A program made the position numbers and the translations under genes. Below, in pieces: positions 48,678-57,841 of a DNA stretch of 64,000 bases. The notes beneath the pieces are model-generated. The model was not told the DNA's origin and did no database searches. It saw only the letters and a list, made by a program, of their open reading frames with translations. How positions within the stretch are numbered: position 1 is the first letter of the stretch; each line of letters begins with the position of its first letter. Origin of the DNA: Bradyrhizobium sp. (lineage in GTDB: Bacteria; Pseudomonadota; Alphaproteobacteria; Rhizobiales; Xanthobacteraceae); NCBI RefSeq assembly GCF_027451485.1, contig NZ_DAIDJE010000208.1:62001-126000 (forward strand), written 5' to 3'.

Positions 48678-49169
48678 ATGAGCGACAGTCGACCGGTTTT
48701 GAATGGCGAGGTACCGGCTTCCGAGCCCAGAGCGACCGTGCGGGAGCCGACGCTGACCGGCTGCCCTTGGCATGACGTCAATGAAATGTTGCAGGCCGCG
48801 GGCCTGCGTCCGACACGCCAACGGATGGCATTGGGCTGGCTGTTGTTCGGCAAGGGCGCCCGCCACCTGACCGCCGAAATGCTTTATGAAGAAGCGAGCT
48901 TGGCCAAGGTCCCGGTCTCTCTGGCGACAGTTTATAACACGCTGAACCAGCTGACCGACGCCGGTCTTTTGCGCCAGGTCAGCGTCGACGGCACCAAGAC
49001 CTATTTCGACACTAATGTGTCCGCGCATCACCATTTCTACCTCGAAAACAACCACGAGCTGGTCGACATCGAGGATCCGAATCTGGTGTTGCAGAAGATG
49101 CCTGAAGTTCCCGAGGGTTATGAGATCGCCCGCATCGACATGGTCGTGCGGCTGCGCAAGAAGCGCTGA
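48678..49169 (+). CDS. irr: Iron response regulator Irr
   Basis: Fur-family regulator of heme synthesis and iron homeostasis, degraded when heme is plentiful. It has 163 residues. The heme regulatory motif GCPWHDV places Cys at position 29, and the His cluster HHH sits at 117-119, both as in B. japonicum Irr, which supports the chosen start. The DNA-binding helix lies in PVSLATVYNTLNQLTDAGLL. Divergent from fabA-fabB-fabV. This is a strong marker for Bradyrhizobium-like bacteria. Confidence 0.96.
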   Translation: MSDSRPVLNGEVPASEPRATVREPTLTGCPWHDVNEMLQAAGLRPTRQRMALGWLLFGKGARHLTAEMLYEEASLAKVPVSLATVYNTLNQLTDAGLLRQVSVDGTKTYFDTNVSAHHHFYLENNHELVDIEDPNLVLQKMPEVPEGYEIARIDMVVRLRKKR

Positions 49170-49178
49170 GTCCTCGTC

Positions 49179-49202
49179 ATGCGCGGGGCTTGATCCGCGC
49201 AT
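49179..49202. repeat. Palindromic repeat after irr
   Basis: ATGCGCGG (49179-49186) pairs with CCGCGCAT (49195-49202) around GGCTTGAT. It is preceded by CGTC and fits, with changes, the same dispersed repeat seen between infB and rbfA. No T-run. A second small hairpin, TCATCTG/CAGATGA, follows at 49212-49228. Confidence 0.7.
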
Positions 49203-49250
49203 ACGATGTATTCATCTGGATCAGATGACTGCCGGTCAATCCCGATCGCG

Positions 49251-49769
49251 TCAATCCACCTTCTCGTCGGCATAGACGCCCCAGAGCCGCTGCTGCTCGA
49301 TCCAGCCGTCGAAACCATTGCCCGCGACGTGGCACCATCCGGAACCGCAGTGCTTGACCTGCGCGACGACGCCGGCTTGCAGGCGGGCCGTGACCGGGCT
49401 CGTACTATCGGCGCGCTCGTAGATCGAGGCGAGGTCGTCCTTGTGCTTCATGGTCACGACCGCGGTGCGGCGGCCCGACAGCAGCGAATGATAGACCCAG
49501 CCCTCTGCGCCTTCCGAATCGCGGACCCGGCGCCAATTCTCGAATTCAGCCGTGATCTCGACCGGCAGGCCCGATCGCGTATAGACCCACTCCACGTCAT
49601 TGTCCTTGGTGGGACCGGCGCGGACATTCACATGGTCGGATTTGAGACTGACGTAGCGCGGGATTGGCAACCCGCTGGTCGTGGACTCCTTGGCTGAAGC
49701 GGCCATGCCGGCCGTCACACACAGCAGGCAGACCAAAAGCGCCTGCGAACCAAAACGCCCCAACTCCAT
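49251..49769 (-). CDS. Exported SH3-domain protein
   Basis: A 172-residue protein with a signal peptide (LLVCLLCVTAGMAASAKES) and two bacterial SH3-like segments: YVSLKSDHVNVRAGPTKDND and the C-terminal QAGVVAQVKHCGSGWCHVAG, which contains a Cys pair. Expected in the periplasm, perhaps binding peptidoglycan. The start at 49769 has GGGAG nine bases upstream; the frame is open for 25 more codons. Confidence 0.85.
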   Translation of the reverse strand: MELGRFGSQALLVCLLCVTAGMAASAKESTTSGLPIPRYVSLKSDHVNVRAGPTKDNDVEWVYTRSGLPVEITAEFENWRRVRDSEGAEGWVYHSLLSGRRTAVVTMKHKDDLASIYERADSTSPVTARLQAGVVAQVKHCGSGWCHVAGNGFDGWIEQQRLWGVYADEKVD

Positions 49770-50029
49770 CAACGCGTCTCCCGCCGACACCCACCGGCCC
49801 GGATTCTTCGGGCCGCCGACCCAAACCCCGCTGCCGACCCGCATGGCCCCGGCTTAAATTCCTACCGCATCTCGCGGGTTCTTGTTTTGCCCCGGTCTTC
49901 TGCTAGAGAGGACCAAACGGCACGACACAGAAGCCCCCGGGAGGCCAATGGAAACGCCCGGACTACGTGGCTCCGGCAGTGTCGAACACCCGGGTTAATG
50001 AGGTCTGAACAACCTCATGAGAGCAGGAC

Positions 50030-51031
50030 ATGTCGGTCAGGAAAAAGCCTCTCGTTGTCGTCACGCGCAAGTTGCCGGACTCGATTGAGACCCGGATGCG
50101 GGAGCTGTTCGATGCGCGGCTTAACCTCGAGGATACTCCGCTGACGCGGGAACAACTGATTGATGCGGCCCGCACCGCCGATATCCTGGTTCCGACGGTT
50201 ACTGACGAGATCGATGAAGAATTGCTCAACCAGCCGGATCTGCGGCTGAGGCTTATCGCCAATTTCGGCAATGGCGTCGACAACATCGATGTCGCGGCGG
50301 CGCATGCGCGCGGCATCACAGTGACCAACACGCCGAAAGTTTTGACCGAAGACACCGCCGACATGACCATGGCGCTGATCCTGGCGGTGCCGCGGCGGCT
50401 GATCGAGGGCGCTTCCGTGCTTACCGACGGCAAGCATTGGGCGGGCTGGTCGCCGACCTGGATGCTCGGCCATCGGCTCGGGGGAAAAAGGCTCGGCATC
50501 GTCGGCATGGGCCGGATCGGCCAGGCGGTCGCGCGCCGCGCGCACGCCTTCGGCCTGCAAATCCACTATCATAACCGCCGGCCGGTGGCGCCGCGTATCG
50601 CCGAGGAACTCGGCGCGACCTATTGGGAAAGCCTCGACCAGATGCTGGCGCGGATGGACATCATCTCGGTGAATTGTCCGCATACGCCGGCGACCTTCCA
50701 CCTGCTGTCAGCGCGGCGGCTGAAGCTGATCCGAAAGGACGCCTATATCGTCAACACCGCGCGCGGCGAAATCATCGACGAGGAGACACTGACCAAGCTG
50801 ATCGAAGCCGGCGAGATCGCCGGCGCGGGCCTCGACGTGTTCGAGCACGAGCCAGCCGTCAGTCCGAAACTGGTGCGGCTTGCCAAGGCCGGAAAGGTGG
50901 CGCTGCTGCCGCATATGGGCTCCGCTACGATCGAAGGCCGCGTCGAGATGGGCGAGAAGGTGATCATCAACATCAGAGCCTTCCTCGACAATCACAAGCC
51001 GCCGGATCGCGTGCTACCCAACATGCTGTGA
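50030..51031 (+). CDS. 2-hydroxyacid dehydrogenase (glyoxylate reductase-like)
   Basis: NAD(P)-dependent D-2-hydroxyacid dehydrogenase of 333 residues. The Rossmann motif is GIVGMGRIGQAVARRAH. The catalytic Arg is in FGNGVDNIDVAAAHARG or the later NTARGEIID, and the His in LLPHMGSATIEGR. Similar to GyaR. It is convergent with the ThiF-like gene. Substrate specificity (glyoxylate, hydroxypyruvate) is uncertain. Confidence 0.88.
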   Translation: MSVRKKPLVVVTRKLPDSIETRMRELFDARLNLEDTPLTREQLIDAARTADILVPTVTDEIDEELLNQPDLRLRLIANFGNGVDNIDVAAAHARGITVTNTPKVLTEDTADMTMALILAVPRRLIEGASVLTDGKHWAGWSPTWMLGHRLGGKRLGIVGMGRIGQAVARRAHAFGLQIHYHNRRPVAPRIAEELGATYWESLDQMLARMDIISVNCPHTPATFHLLSARRLKLIRKDAYIVNTARGEIIDEETLTKLIEAGEIAGAGLDVFEHEPAVSPKLVRLAKAGKVALLPHMGSATIEGRVEMGEKVIINIRAFLDNHKPPDRVLPNML

Positions 51032-51052
51032 AAGGCACTTCGCCGAGAGGTT

Positions 51053-51853
51053 TCAGCGATGCGCGCTCAGGTCGGTGACGACAGGCGCATCGCCGTTAAG
51101 CGGATTGAGCGGGTCGCGCGCGTAACGCAGCGTCTCGAAGCGCATGGAGCGCGCATCCACCATCAACAGCCGTCCGACCAACCCCTCGCCGAAGCCGACG
51201 ATTTCGCGGATCGCCTCCAGCGCCATCATTGACCCCAAAATGCCGGCGAGCGCGCCCATCACGCCGGCTTCCGCACAAGTCGGCACCGTGCCCGGCGGCG
51301 GCGGCTCGGGAAACAGGCAGCGATAGGTCGGATTGAACTCGCCCTGGGCGTTTCTCTCGTGCGCACGAATCGTCGTCAGCGAGCCGTCGAACATGCCGAG
51401 CGCCGCCGTGATCAGGGGTTTACCCGCGAGATAGCAGGCATCGGAGACGAGATAGCGCGTGTCGAAATTGTCGGAGCCATCGAGCACCAGATCGTAGCTG
51501 CCGATCAATTCGAGCGCGTTTCCTGCATTCAACCGCGTGGCGTGAGCGGCAAAACTGACATGCGGGTTGAGACCGGCAATGCGCTCGGCGGCACTATCGA
51601 CCTTCGCTTTGCCGATATCATAGGTGTCGTGAATGATCTGACGCTGAAGATTGGAGAGCGACACCACGTCGTCGTCCACCACGCCCAAGGTGCCGACGCC
51701 AGCCGCCGCCAGATACATCAATGCCGGCGCGCCGAGGCCACCGGCTCCGATCACCAGCACGCAAGCTTCCTTCAAGGCCGCCTGGCCGGGGCCTCCAACT
51801 TCGCGCAGCACGATATGCCGGGCATAGCGTTCGAGTTCTTCAGAACTCAGCAT
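51053..51853 (-). CDS. HesA/MoeB/ThiF family adenylyltransferase
   Basis: E1-like enzyme of 266 residues that would adenylate the C-terminus of a sulfur-carrier protein. The nucleotide motif is VIGAGGLGAPALMYLAAAG and the Asp-rich substrate site GSYDLVLDGSDNFDTRYL. It ends after the ThiF domain with no rhodanese domain, as in HesA/MoeB. Only one Cys of each zinc pair is evident around YRCLFP and VPTCAEAG. No ThiS/MoaD gene is adjacent. Confidence 0.88.
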   Translation of the reverse strand: MLSSEELERYARHIVLREVGGPGQAALKEACVLVIGAGGLGAPALMYLAAAGVGTLGVVDDDVVSLSNLQRQIIHDTYDIGKAKVDSAAERIAGLNPHVSFAAHATRLNAGNALELIGSYDLVLDGSDNFDTRYLVSDACYLAGKPLITAALGMFDGSLTTIRAHERNAQGEFNPTYRCLFPEPPPPGTVPTCAEAGVMGALAGILGSMMALEAIREIVGFGEGLVGRLLMVDARSMRFETLRYARDPLNPLNGDAPVVTDLSAHR

Positions 51854-51947
51854 GTCGCAGACTTACCTTCGCTTCGGCCATGAACTCTCATGAACCGTCG
51901 GGCCGTTGGTACCGACCCAACAAATGTGCTTAAAAGAGGCCACGTCA

Positions 51948-53315
51948 ATGGACTTTAGAAGTGTCATGAGATCGATGCTGAGCGCAACATTGATATTCGT
52001 GACAGCAATGGCCTCCGCGGACGCCCAGACCAGCACCCTTTCCTCTCACGCCAAGGCCAAACATGCCGCGCCGGCACGCCCCGCGCTGCAATCGCCCGCG
52101 GAAACCGCCAATGCGATGGACCAAAGCGAGCGGCTGGCGATCCAGTCCGACCTCGCCTGGGTGGGTCAATATAATGGCGCGATATCCGGCGACGTCAGCG
52201 AGCGGATGGTGGAATCGATCAAACAATTCCAGAAGGTCAATGGCGGCACGCCGACCGGCGTGCTCAATACGAAGGAACGCGCCGTGCTCGCCGAGATGGG
52301 ACGGCGAAAGCGCGAAAATGCCGGCTGGAAGCTCGTGACCGATGCGGTAACCGGCGCACAGCTCGGCGTTCCGACCAGGCTGGTGCCGCAGCAGACCTCC
52401 GATGGCGACGGCACGAAATGGAGCTCGCCGAATGGCACCATCCAGGTGCTGCTGAGGCGACGCAAGGAAGCAGGCCCGACCACGGCCAAGCTGGCCAACC
52501 GAGAGAAGAAGGAGCCGGCCGGCCGCACCGTCGACTACAGCGTGGTGAAGCCGGAATTCTTCGTACTCTCCGGCCGGCAAGGCCTGAAGAAGTTTTATGT
52601 GCGCGGCGCCTTCAGGACTGACGAGGTCCGCATTCTTACCATCCTCTACGATCAGGCGACCGAAAACACGGTCGAGCCGGTCGTGATCTCGATGTCGAGC
52701 GCGTTCAAGCCCTTTCCAGTCAGTAGCGCGCCGCCGGCGAAAAAGACCGTCGAGTACGGCACCGGCGTGGTGGTGAGCGAGGACGGTGCGATCGTGACCG
52801 GCCGCCAGATCACCGAGGGCTGCCTCGCCATCACGATTCCTCCGTTTGGCAGCGCCGACCGTATCGCCGAGGACAAGGAACGTGACCTGGCGCTGTTGCA
52901 GCTTTACGGCGCGCGGGGATTGAAGCCGCTTGGCCTTGCCTCCGACCTCGCCAGCAAAACGACCGTCGAGTTGACCGGAATTTCTGATCCGCAAAACCAG
53001 GGCGGCGGTCGCGCCGCGACCACGGTCAAGGCCACGGTCGCGCGGGTCGCCGGCAGCAGCGGTCTCGCACTCTCGCCGGCGCCGGAAGTCGGCTTTTCCG
53101 GCGCCGCGGCGCGCGATGACAGCGGCAGGTTTGTCGGCCTCGCTTTGTTGAAGCCCGCGGTCATCGCCGGTGCCTCCACGCCAGGTCCCGCGCAAGCCGT
53201 GCTGGTGCCGGCCGAGGCGGTGCGCGGGTTTTTGAATGCGAACGGTGTGGTGACATCGCAAGCGTCGAACGATGCCGCATCGGCCGTCGTCCGCGTGATC
53301 TGCGTGAGAAAGTAG
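51948..53315 (+). CDS. Exported peptidoglycan-binding, trypsin-like fold protein
   Basis: A 455-residue protein with a signal peptide (SMLSATLIFVTAMASADAQT), a peptidoglycan-binding type-1 domain (about 60-125, QSDLAWVGQYNGAISGDV) and a C-terminal trypsin-like domain (about 280-450). In the latter, the usual catalytic His segment reads SEDGAIVTGRQITEGC with Gln in place of His; an Asp (RDLALLQL) and GFSGAAARDDSG remain. The protease is therefore probably inactive. The start has AGAGG upstream. Convergent with the M81 gene. Confidence 0.82.
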   Translation: MDFRSVMRSMLSATLIFVTAMASADAQTSTLSSHAKAKHAAPARPALQSPAETANAMDQSERLAIQSDLAWVGQYNGAISGDVSERMVESIKQFQKVNGGTPTGVLNTKERAVLAEMGRRKRENAGWKLVTDAVTGAQLGVPTRLVPQQTSDGDGTKWSSPNGTIQVLLRRRKEAGPTTAKLANREKKEPAGRTVDYSVVKPEFFVLSGRQGLKKFYVRGAFRTDEVRILTILYDQATENTVEPVVISMSSAFKPFPVSSAPPAKKTVEYGTGVVVSEDGAIVTGRQITEGCLAITIPPFGSADRIAEDKERDLALLQLYGARGLKPLGLASDLASKTTVELTGISDPQNQGGGRAATTVKATVARVAGSSGLALSPAPEVGFSGAAARDDSGRFVGLALLKPAVIAGASTPGPAQAVLVPAEAVRGFLNANGVVTSQASNDAASAVVRVICVRK

Positions 53316-53318
53316 CGG

Positions 53319-54803
53319 CTAATCCGGAAACGCCGGTTCTCCATAGGGATAGAACCGCTTCAGATCTACGTTTTCGTAGGGCAGCGCATCGAGATGCACC
53401 GTGCCGAGGAACGGCTCGCTCGGCTCGACCAGCAGGATGGTTTTTGCAAAGCCGTTATCGTGGAACCCGCGCCGGAAGTGCACGCGCGACTTGATCGCAA
53501 AAACTTCGTACGCGTCGATGTCGAGCCCGAGCGGTTTGAGCGAGTCCGGTTCCATGATCTGCACGAGAAAGGTCGAGAGCACGAGCACATTGCCGCGGCC
53601 GAACGAAACCGTGACCCAGAACTGGCCATCACGGTCGGCCGCGTCAAGGATCGTCCCCTTGACGCGCAGCGGTGCGCCGGCCGACGGATCGACACGCCCG
53701 CCGATCTCCATGTCGAAAGCATCGCCTGCTTTGGCACCGTTCGCCTTCAACTTCGCGGTCGCCTCCTGATCGGCGATGGTCGCGATCAGCGTATTCGAAA
53801 GGTCCTGAGCGATGATCTCCTTGAGCAAGAAGGTTGCCGAGCCCGAGCGGTCGCTGTAGTCGGCGAGGACAACGGGCGCGGCTCGTTCGAATACGGCTTG
53901 CCGCGCAAGCCGCACGCCCTCGCCCATACTGACCACCTTGGCCGACCCCAACAGCGCCTTGCGCTGTCGCCACGCGGCCTCTGCCATGTCGCGCGCAATT
54001 TTTTCGGCGAGCTCCGGCTTGCCGTTGGTCAATACCTGGATGGTCATGCCGACATCGACCACATCGGCGAAGGGAAAGCCGAAGAACACATTGACATAGA
54101 CGTCGACCTCGCGCGCCTCCCAGGTGAGCGCCCGCTGGATCAGGTCCATCCAGGGTGAGGCGCCGGTCCATTGCAGCACTGTCGGCGAAATGATCGGCAC
54201 CTTGCGCGTGACGTGGGCCGGCCGGTAGTCGCCGCGGATCGCACGCACCAGCATACGCGCCGCACGCGCGCCTTGCAGATAGCCGTCGTAATGCGGAAAA
54301 TATTTCACGCAAAACGCCATGTCGGCCGATTTCAGAAATACCTCGTCCTCGTTGCCATGCAGATCGAAGGTGCCGACGATGAACGCCTTCGGCCCGACCA
54401 CCTCGCGTACCCGCCGCGCCAGCTCCGCTTCCGGGCGCGCCACGCCGCGCACAGCCATCGCTCCGTGCAGGCAAAGATAGACGCCGTCGAACGGGCCTTC
54501 GGCGACAAGTCCCTCGATCATCCTGCCGACAAAGGTCTCGAAGGCTTCCGCCGTCACCCAGCCCGACCCCATGTAAGTCCTGGGCCATAGCGGCGATTCG
54601 ATCCCGATAAGTTCGACGCCCTCGAACTCGCGCGCCACCTTGACGAAGCCACCCATGAAGTAGGTCGGATCGAAATTGAGCAGGGCTTCACCTTTTGCGG
54701 GCGATCCCGGATAGATGAAGTCCTCAAGCGTCGTGTCGTTCTTGAGGAACGTCACGGTCTCATGCGAGAAGTGCAGCACCGCGATGCGGATCGGTCGAAC
54801 CAT
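53319..54803 (-). CDS. M81 family metallopeptidase (MlrC-like)
   Basis: A 494-residue protein of the MlrC family, named for the last enzyme of microcystin breakdown but widespread in bacteria without that pathway. Family features are visible in the N-terminal LHFSHETVTF and in the Gly-rich segment VADYSDRSGSATFLLKEI. No secretion signal. No substrate can be inferred from the neighbours (SH3/PG-binding protein and ParA). Confidence 0.87.
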   Translation of the reverse strand: MVRPIRIAVLHFSHETVTFLKNDTTLEDFIYPGSPAKGEALLNFDPTYFMGGFVKVAREFEGVELIGIESPLWPRTYMGSGWVTAEAFETFVGRMIEGLVAEGPFDGVYLCLHGAMAVRGVARPEAELARRVREVVGPKAFIVGTFDLHGNEDEVFLKSADMAFCVKYFPHYDGYLQGARAARMLVRAIRGDYRPAHVTRKVPIISPTVLQWTGASPWMDLIQRALTWEAREVDVYVNVFFGFPFADVVDVGMTIQVLTNGKPELAEKIARDMAEAAWRQRKALLGSAKVVSMGEGVRLARQAVFERAAPVVLADYSDRSGSATFLLKEIIAQDLSNTLIATIADQEATAKLKANGAKAGDAFDMEIGGRVDPSAGAPLRVKGTILDAADRDGQFWVTVSFGRGNVLVLSTFLVQIMEPDSLKPLGLDIDAYEVFAIKSRVHFRRGFHDNGFAKTILLVEPSEPFLGTVHLDALPYENVDLKRFYPYGEPAFPD

Positions 54804-55162
54804 GAATCACCCCGAGATGCGCGCACAGGCGCGCGATCGTTCGCCTGCCATTCCTATCAGCGCGGCCGGCGCGCCAGTAGACCCTCGCCTTCTCATCCCC
54901 GTATGCGCAGGCAGCGGAACCGCCGCGTCGCTATTCGCCACAGTCGTTAATGCTTGTTAATATTTCGGTATTCGTCCGGATGCCAGGCGTGTCACAAGTG
55001 TGTCATATTGCGCCATCGTGACCGGACCTGCCGATTCGGACCGCTATTCTTAAGGTGGCCCGCAGCATCTTGATCCGGCTCGACTTCGCATCCAGAATCG
55101 GTGCACATCCTTGTCAGTTCAGCGTATCCGCGGGCAAAGTCACCCATAGGAATCGTTGAGGA
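54804..55162. promoter_or_regulatory. Divergent region between the M81 gene and parA
   Basis: 359 bases. TTAA-TGCTTG-TTAA (54947-54960) resembles a CtrA site (TTAA-N7-TTAA) but with six rather than seven spacer bases. GTGTCA occurs twice around 54991-55005. No clear -35/-10 pair. Confidence 0.4.
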
Positions 55163-55942
55163 ATGCAGACGATCGTTTTGGCGACCCAAAAGGGCGGGAG
55201 CGGCAAGAGCACGCTGGCCATCGGGCTCGCGGTCGCAGCCAGGAATGCCGGTCACAACGTGCGGCTGATCGAAACCGACCCGCAAGGCACATTGTCAAAC
55301 TGGCAAAGCCGGCGCGGCGTCGCGGAGCCGATGGTCGAGACCATCTATAACGTGGGCCGCATCGAGAGCCGCCTGGAGCAGCTTTCGCGTGGCGGCGTCA
55401 CGCTTACCATTATCGACACGGCAAGCGGGGTCAGCGCGATTACTGCGGCGGCAATCCGCTGCGCCGACCTTTGTCTTATCCCCACGCGTCCCAGCGTCAC
55501 CGATATCGAAGCCAGCGCTGCGACGCTCAAGGCTGTTCGGGCCTGGCGAAAGCCGTTCGCTTACGTGCTGAATCAGACACCGGTGCGCGGCCGCCGCATC
55601 GACACCGCGGCGCAGGCTCTTGGCGGCGAGGACGGCTGCGCGATGAGCGAGATGATTGCGCGGCCGTTCATCTCAATGCGCAATGACCATCAGGATGCCC
55701 TTGCATCAGGCCTCGCGGTCAGCGAATACGCGCCCACGGGCAAGTCCGCGGAGGAGATCTCGCAGCTCTGGCGGTGGACCGAAGCCCGCCTGGGCGGCGA
55801 CGTGTCCAGCCACGAAATCTTTTCGCTGGCGAGCGGTCCGGGCCGGCTTCAATCGGGCGCGGCGCAGGTCGTTGAGACTGCGACAGCGCAGCCACTCACC
55901 CCAGGCGCCGACGGCCTGACTTCGTGGGATGCGTGCCTCTGA
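55163..55942 (+). CDS. ParA family ATPase
   Basis: Deviant-Walker ATPase of 259 residues. The Walker A-like motif is KGGSGKST near the N-terminus, followed by LIETDPQGTLSNW and DTASGVSA. There is no ParB partner here, so this is an orphan ParA/MinD-superfamily member; it may position a protein or plasmid-like cargo. The C-terminal 45 residues are a low-complexity tail. Convergent with mutM. Confidence 0.88.
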   Translation: MQTIVLATQKGGSGKSTLAIGLAVAARNAGHNVRLIETDPQGTLSNWQSRRGVAEPMVETIYNVGRIESRLEQLSRGGVTLTIIDTASGVSAITAAAIRCADLCLIPTRPSVTDIEASAATLKAVRAWRKPFAYVLNQTPVRGRRIDTAAQALGGEDGCAMSEMIARPFISMRNDHQDALASGLAVSEYAPTGKSAEEISQLWRWTEARLGGDVSSHEIFSLASGPGRLQSGAAQVVETATAQPLTPGADGLTSWDACL

Positions 55943-55951
55943 GTCCTGTCG

Positions 55952-56833
55952 CTATTTCTGACATTTCGGACACCAGAACGTCGATCGGCCGTTCTGGTTG
56001 AACCGGCGTACGATTCCATCGCAGCCTTTGGTGTGGCATTTCTCGCCTTCGCGGTCGTAGACCTGAAACGAGTGCTGGAAGTAGCCGAGCTCGCCCGTGG
56101 TCTGCCGATGATCCCGCAGCGACGAGCCGCCGGCCTTGATGGCCTGATTGAGGACGTCATGGATCGCCTCAACCAGACGCCTTGCGTGGTCGGTGGTCTC
56201 GCCTTTCTTCGTGGCAAGCGTCGCCGCCAGTCTGCGCGGCGACAGGTGCGCGCGAAACAGCGCCTCGCAAACATAAATGTTGCCTAGCCCTGCGACGACG
56301 CGCTGGTCGAGCAGCGCCGCCTTCAGACTGGTTTTCCTGTTGGCGCAGGCGCGCGCCAGCATGTCGGCATCGAACTCGTTGCCCAATGGCTCGGGCCCGA
56401 GTCCTTTCATCAGCGGCTCTTCCTCAATTCGCTCCCGCGCAACGATCTTCATATATCCGAACCGGCGCGGATCGTTGAAAACGATCGCAGTCCCCGACGA
56501 CATGTGGAATATCACATGATCATGGGCACGATCCTCGTTTCTCGCGTGGTGAAACCGGCCCGGCATGTGTCCGTTCTCATCGTTGATGACACGGAAAGAC
56601 CCGGACATCCCGAGATGCATCAGAAGGACGTCCCCGGAGGCAAGATCGGCGATCAGGTATTTGGCGCGGCGGCCAAGTCCAATGACCCTTTGTCCCTCCA
56701 GCCGCGCGACGAAATCCTTTTGAAAAGGAAAGCGCAGGTCTTTGCGCCGGACTTCGGCCTTCGTGATCCGCGCCCCCTCCATGGCCGGCTGGAGGCCGCG
56801 GCGGACCGTTTCGACTTCGGGTAATTCAGGCAT
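55952..56833 (-). CDS. mutM: Formamidopyrimidine-DNA glycosylase
   Basis: Removes 8-oxoguanine and FapyG from DNA. The start at 56833 gives the required PELPEVE N-terminus (catalytic Pro2-Glu3 after Met removal). It has 293 residues. The C-terminal zinc finger reads GEKCHTKGCDGIVRRF...GRSTFWCPKCQK, with Cys-x4-Cys and Cys-x2-Cys; the first pair is wider than the usual x2. Divergent from ubiE, the conserved arrangement. Confidence 0.95.
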   Translation of the reverse strand: MPELPEVETVRRGLQPAMEGARITKAEVRRKDLRFPFQKDFVARLEGQRVIGLGRRAKYLIADLASGDVLLMHLGMSGSFRVINDENGHMPGRFHHARNEDRAHDHVIFHMSSGTAIVFNDPRRFGYMKIVARERIEEEPLMKGLGPEPLGNEFDADMLARACANRKTSLKAALLDQRVVAGLGNIYVCEALFRAHLSPRRLAATLATKKGETTDHARRLVEAIHDVLNQAIKAGGSSLRDHRQTTGELGYFQHSFQVYDREGEKCHTKGCDGIVRRFNQNGRSTFWCPKCQK

Positions 56834-56939
56834 GATCCCATTCACACGAGTGCGGTGGAATTGACATTCGCTCCAGCATAGCCGCCGGTCCTCGAGGCGG
56901 ATGTGTCAATTCCCAAACCGCACCGGTAACCATATCAGC

Positions 56940-57014
56940 AAGTGTCCCTTTGGTTCTGACATTCGTAAACGAACTTGCCGCAACGGGGTACGAATGCCAG
57001 AACCGGGGATACTT
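56940..57014. repeat. Long imperfect palindrome between mutM and ubiE
   Basis: The left arm (56940-56967) and right arm (56989-57014, ending GGGGATACTT) match over about 24 of 28 positions, with a 21-base loop. It fills most of the intergenic space. Either a mobile palindromic element or a regulatory hairpin. Confidence 0.8.
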
Positions 57015-57079
57015 GAAACAGTGACGTGATAGCGCCATTGGCGCCGCTGGGCTATGGTCCGGTAGCGGAGAAGGATGTA

Positions 57080-57841
57080 ATGAGCCAACCGGACGAATCC
57101 ACGCATTTCGGCTTCAGGAACGTCCCCCTGGGGGACAAGCAGACGCTGGTGAATGACGTCTTTCACAGCGTGGCGGGGCGCTACGACCTGATGAACGATC
57201 TGATGTCGGGCGGACTGCACCGCGTCTGGAAAGACCTGATGATCAACGCCCTCAATCCGCCGCGCGGCGATACGCCGTTCGCATTGCTCGACGTCGCCGG
57301 CGGCACCGGCGATATCGCCTTTCGCGCGGCCGAGGCCGCGGGAAACGGCTTCAGGGCGACGGTGTGCGATATCAACGCCGACATGCTGGCGGTGGGGCGT
57401 CAACGCGCCGCCGCGCAACACCTCGACGATCGCGTCTCGTTTGTCGAAGGCAATGCCGAAGAGCTGGCTTTTGCCGACCGCGCGTTCGACGGCTACACTA
57501 TTGCGTTCGGCATCCGCAATGTCCCGCGGATCGATCATGCGCTCCGCGAGGCCTATCGGGTGTTGCGGCCGGGCGGCCGCTTTCTTTGTCTTGAATTTTC
57601 CGCGGTTGACGTCCCCGGTTTGGATCGCCTCTATGATCTGTTCTCGTTCAAGGTGATCCCGCCGCTCGGGCGCGCGGTCACCGGCGACGCCGAGTCCTAC
57701 CGGTACCTGGTGGAGTCGATCCGCAAATTTCCCAAACCCGGAGCCTTCGCCGAGATGATCGAACAGGCAGGCTTTTTGCGCGTGACCTGGCAAACTTTCT
57801 CGGGCGGCATCGTGGCACTGCATTCGGGCTGGCGTCTGTGA
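57080..57841 (+). CDS. ubiE: Ubiquinone/menaquinone biosynthesis methyltransferase UbiE
   Basis: C-methyltransferase of ubiquinone synthesis, 253 residues. The SAM motif is LLDVAGGTGDIAFRAAEA, and FGIRNVPRIDHALREAYRVL is the UbiE signature. The start at 57080 follows GAGAAGGA. It overlaps ubiB by four bases (GTGA). Confidence 0.95.
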   Translation: MSQPDESTHFGFRNVPLGDKQTLVNDVFHSVAGRYDLMNDLMSGGLHRVWKDLMINALNPPRGDTPFALLDVAGGTGDIAFRAAEAAGNGFRATVCDINADMLAVGRQRAAAQHLDDRVSFVEGNAEELAFADRAFDGYTIAFGIRNVPRIDHALREAYRVLRPGGRFLCLEFSAVDVPGLDRLYDLFSFKVIPPLGRAVTGDAESYRYLVESIRKFPKPGAFAEMIEQAGFLRVTWQTFSGGIVALHSGWRL

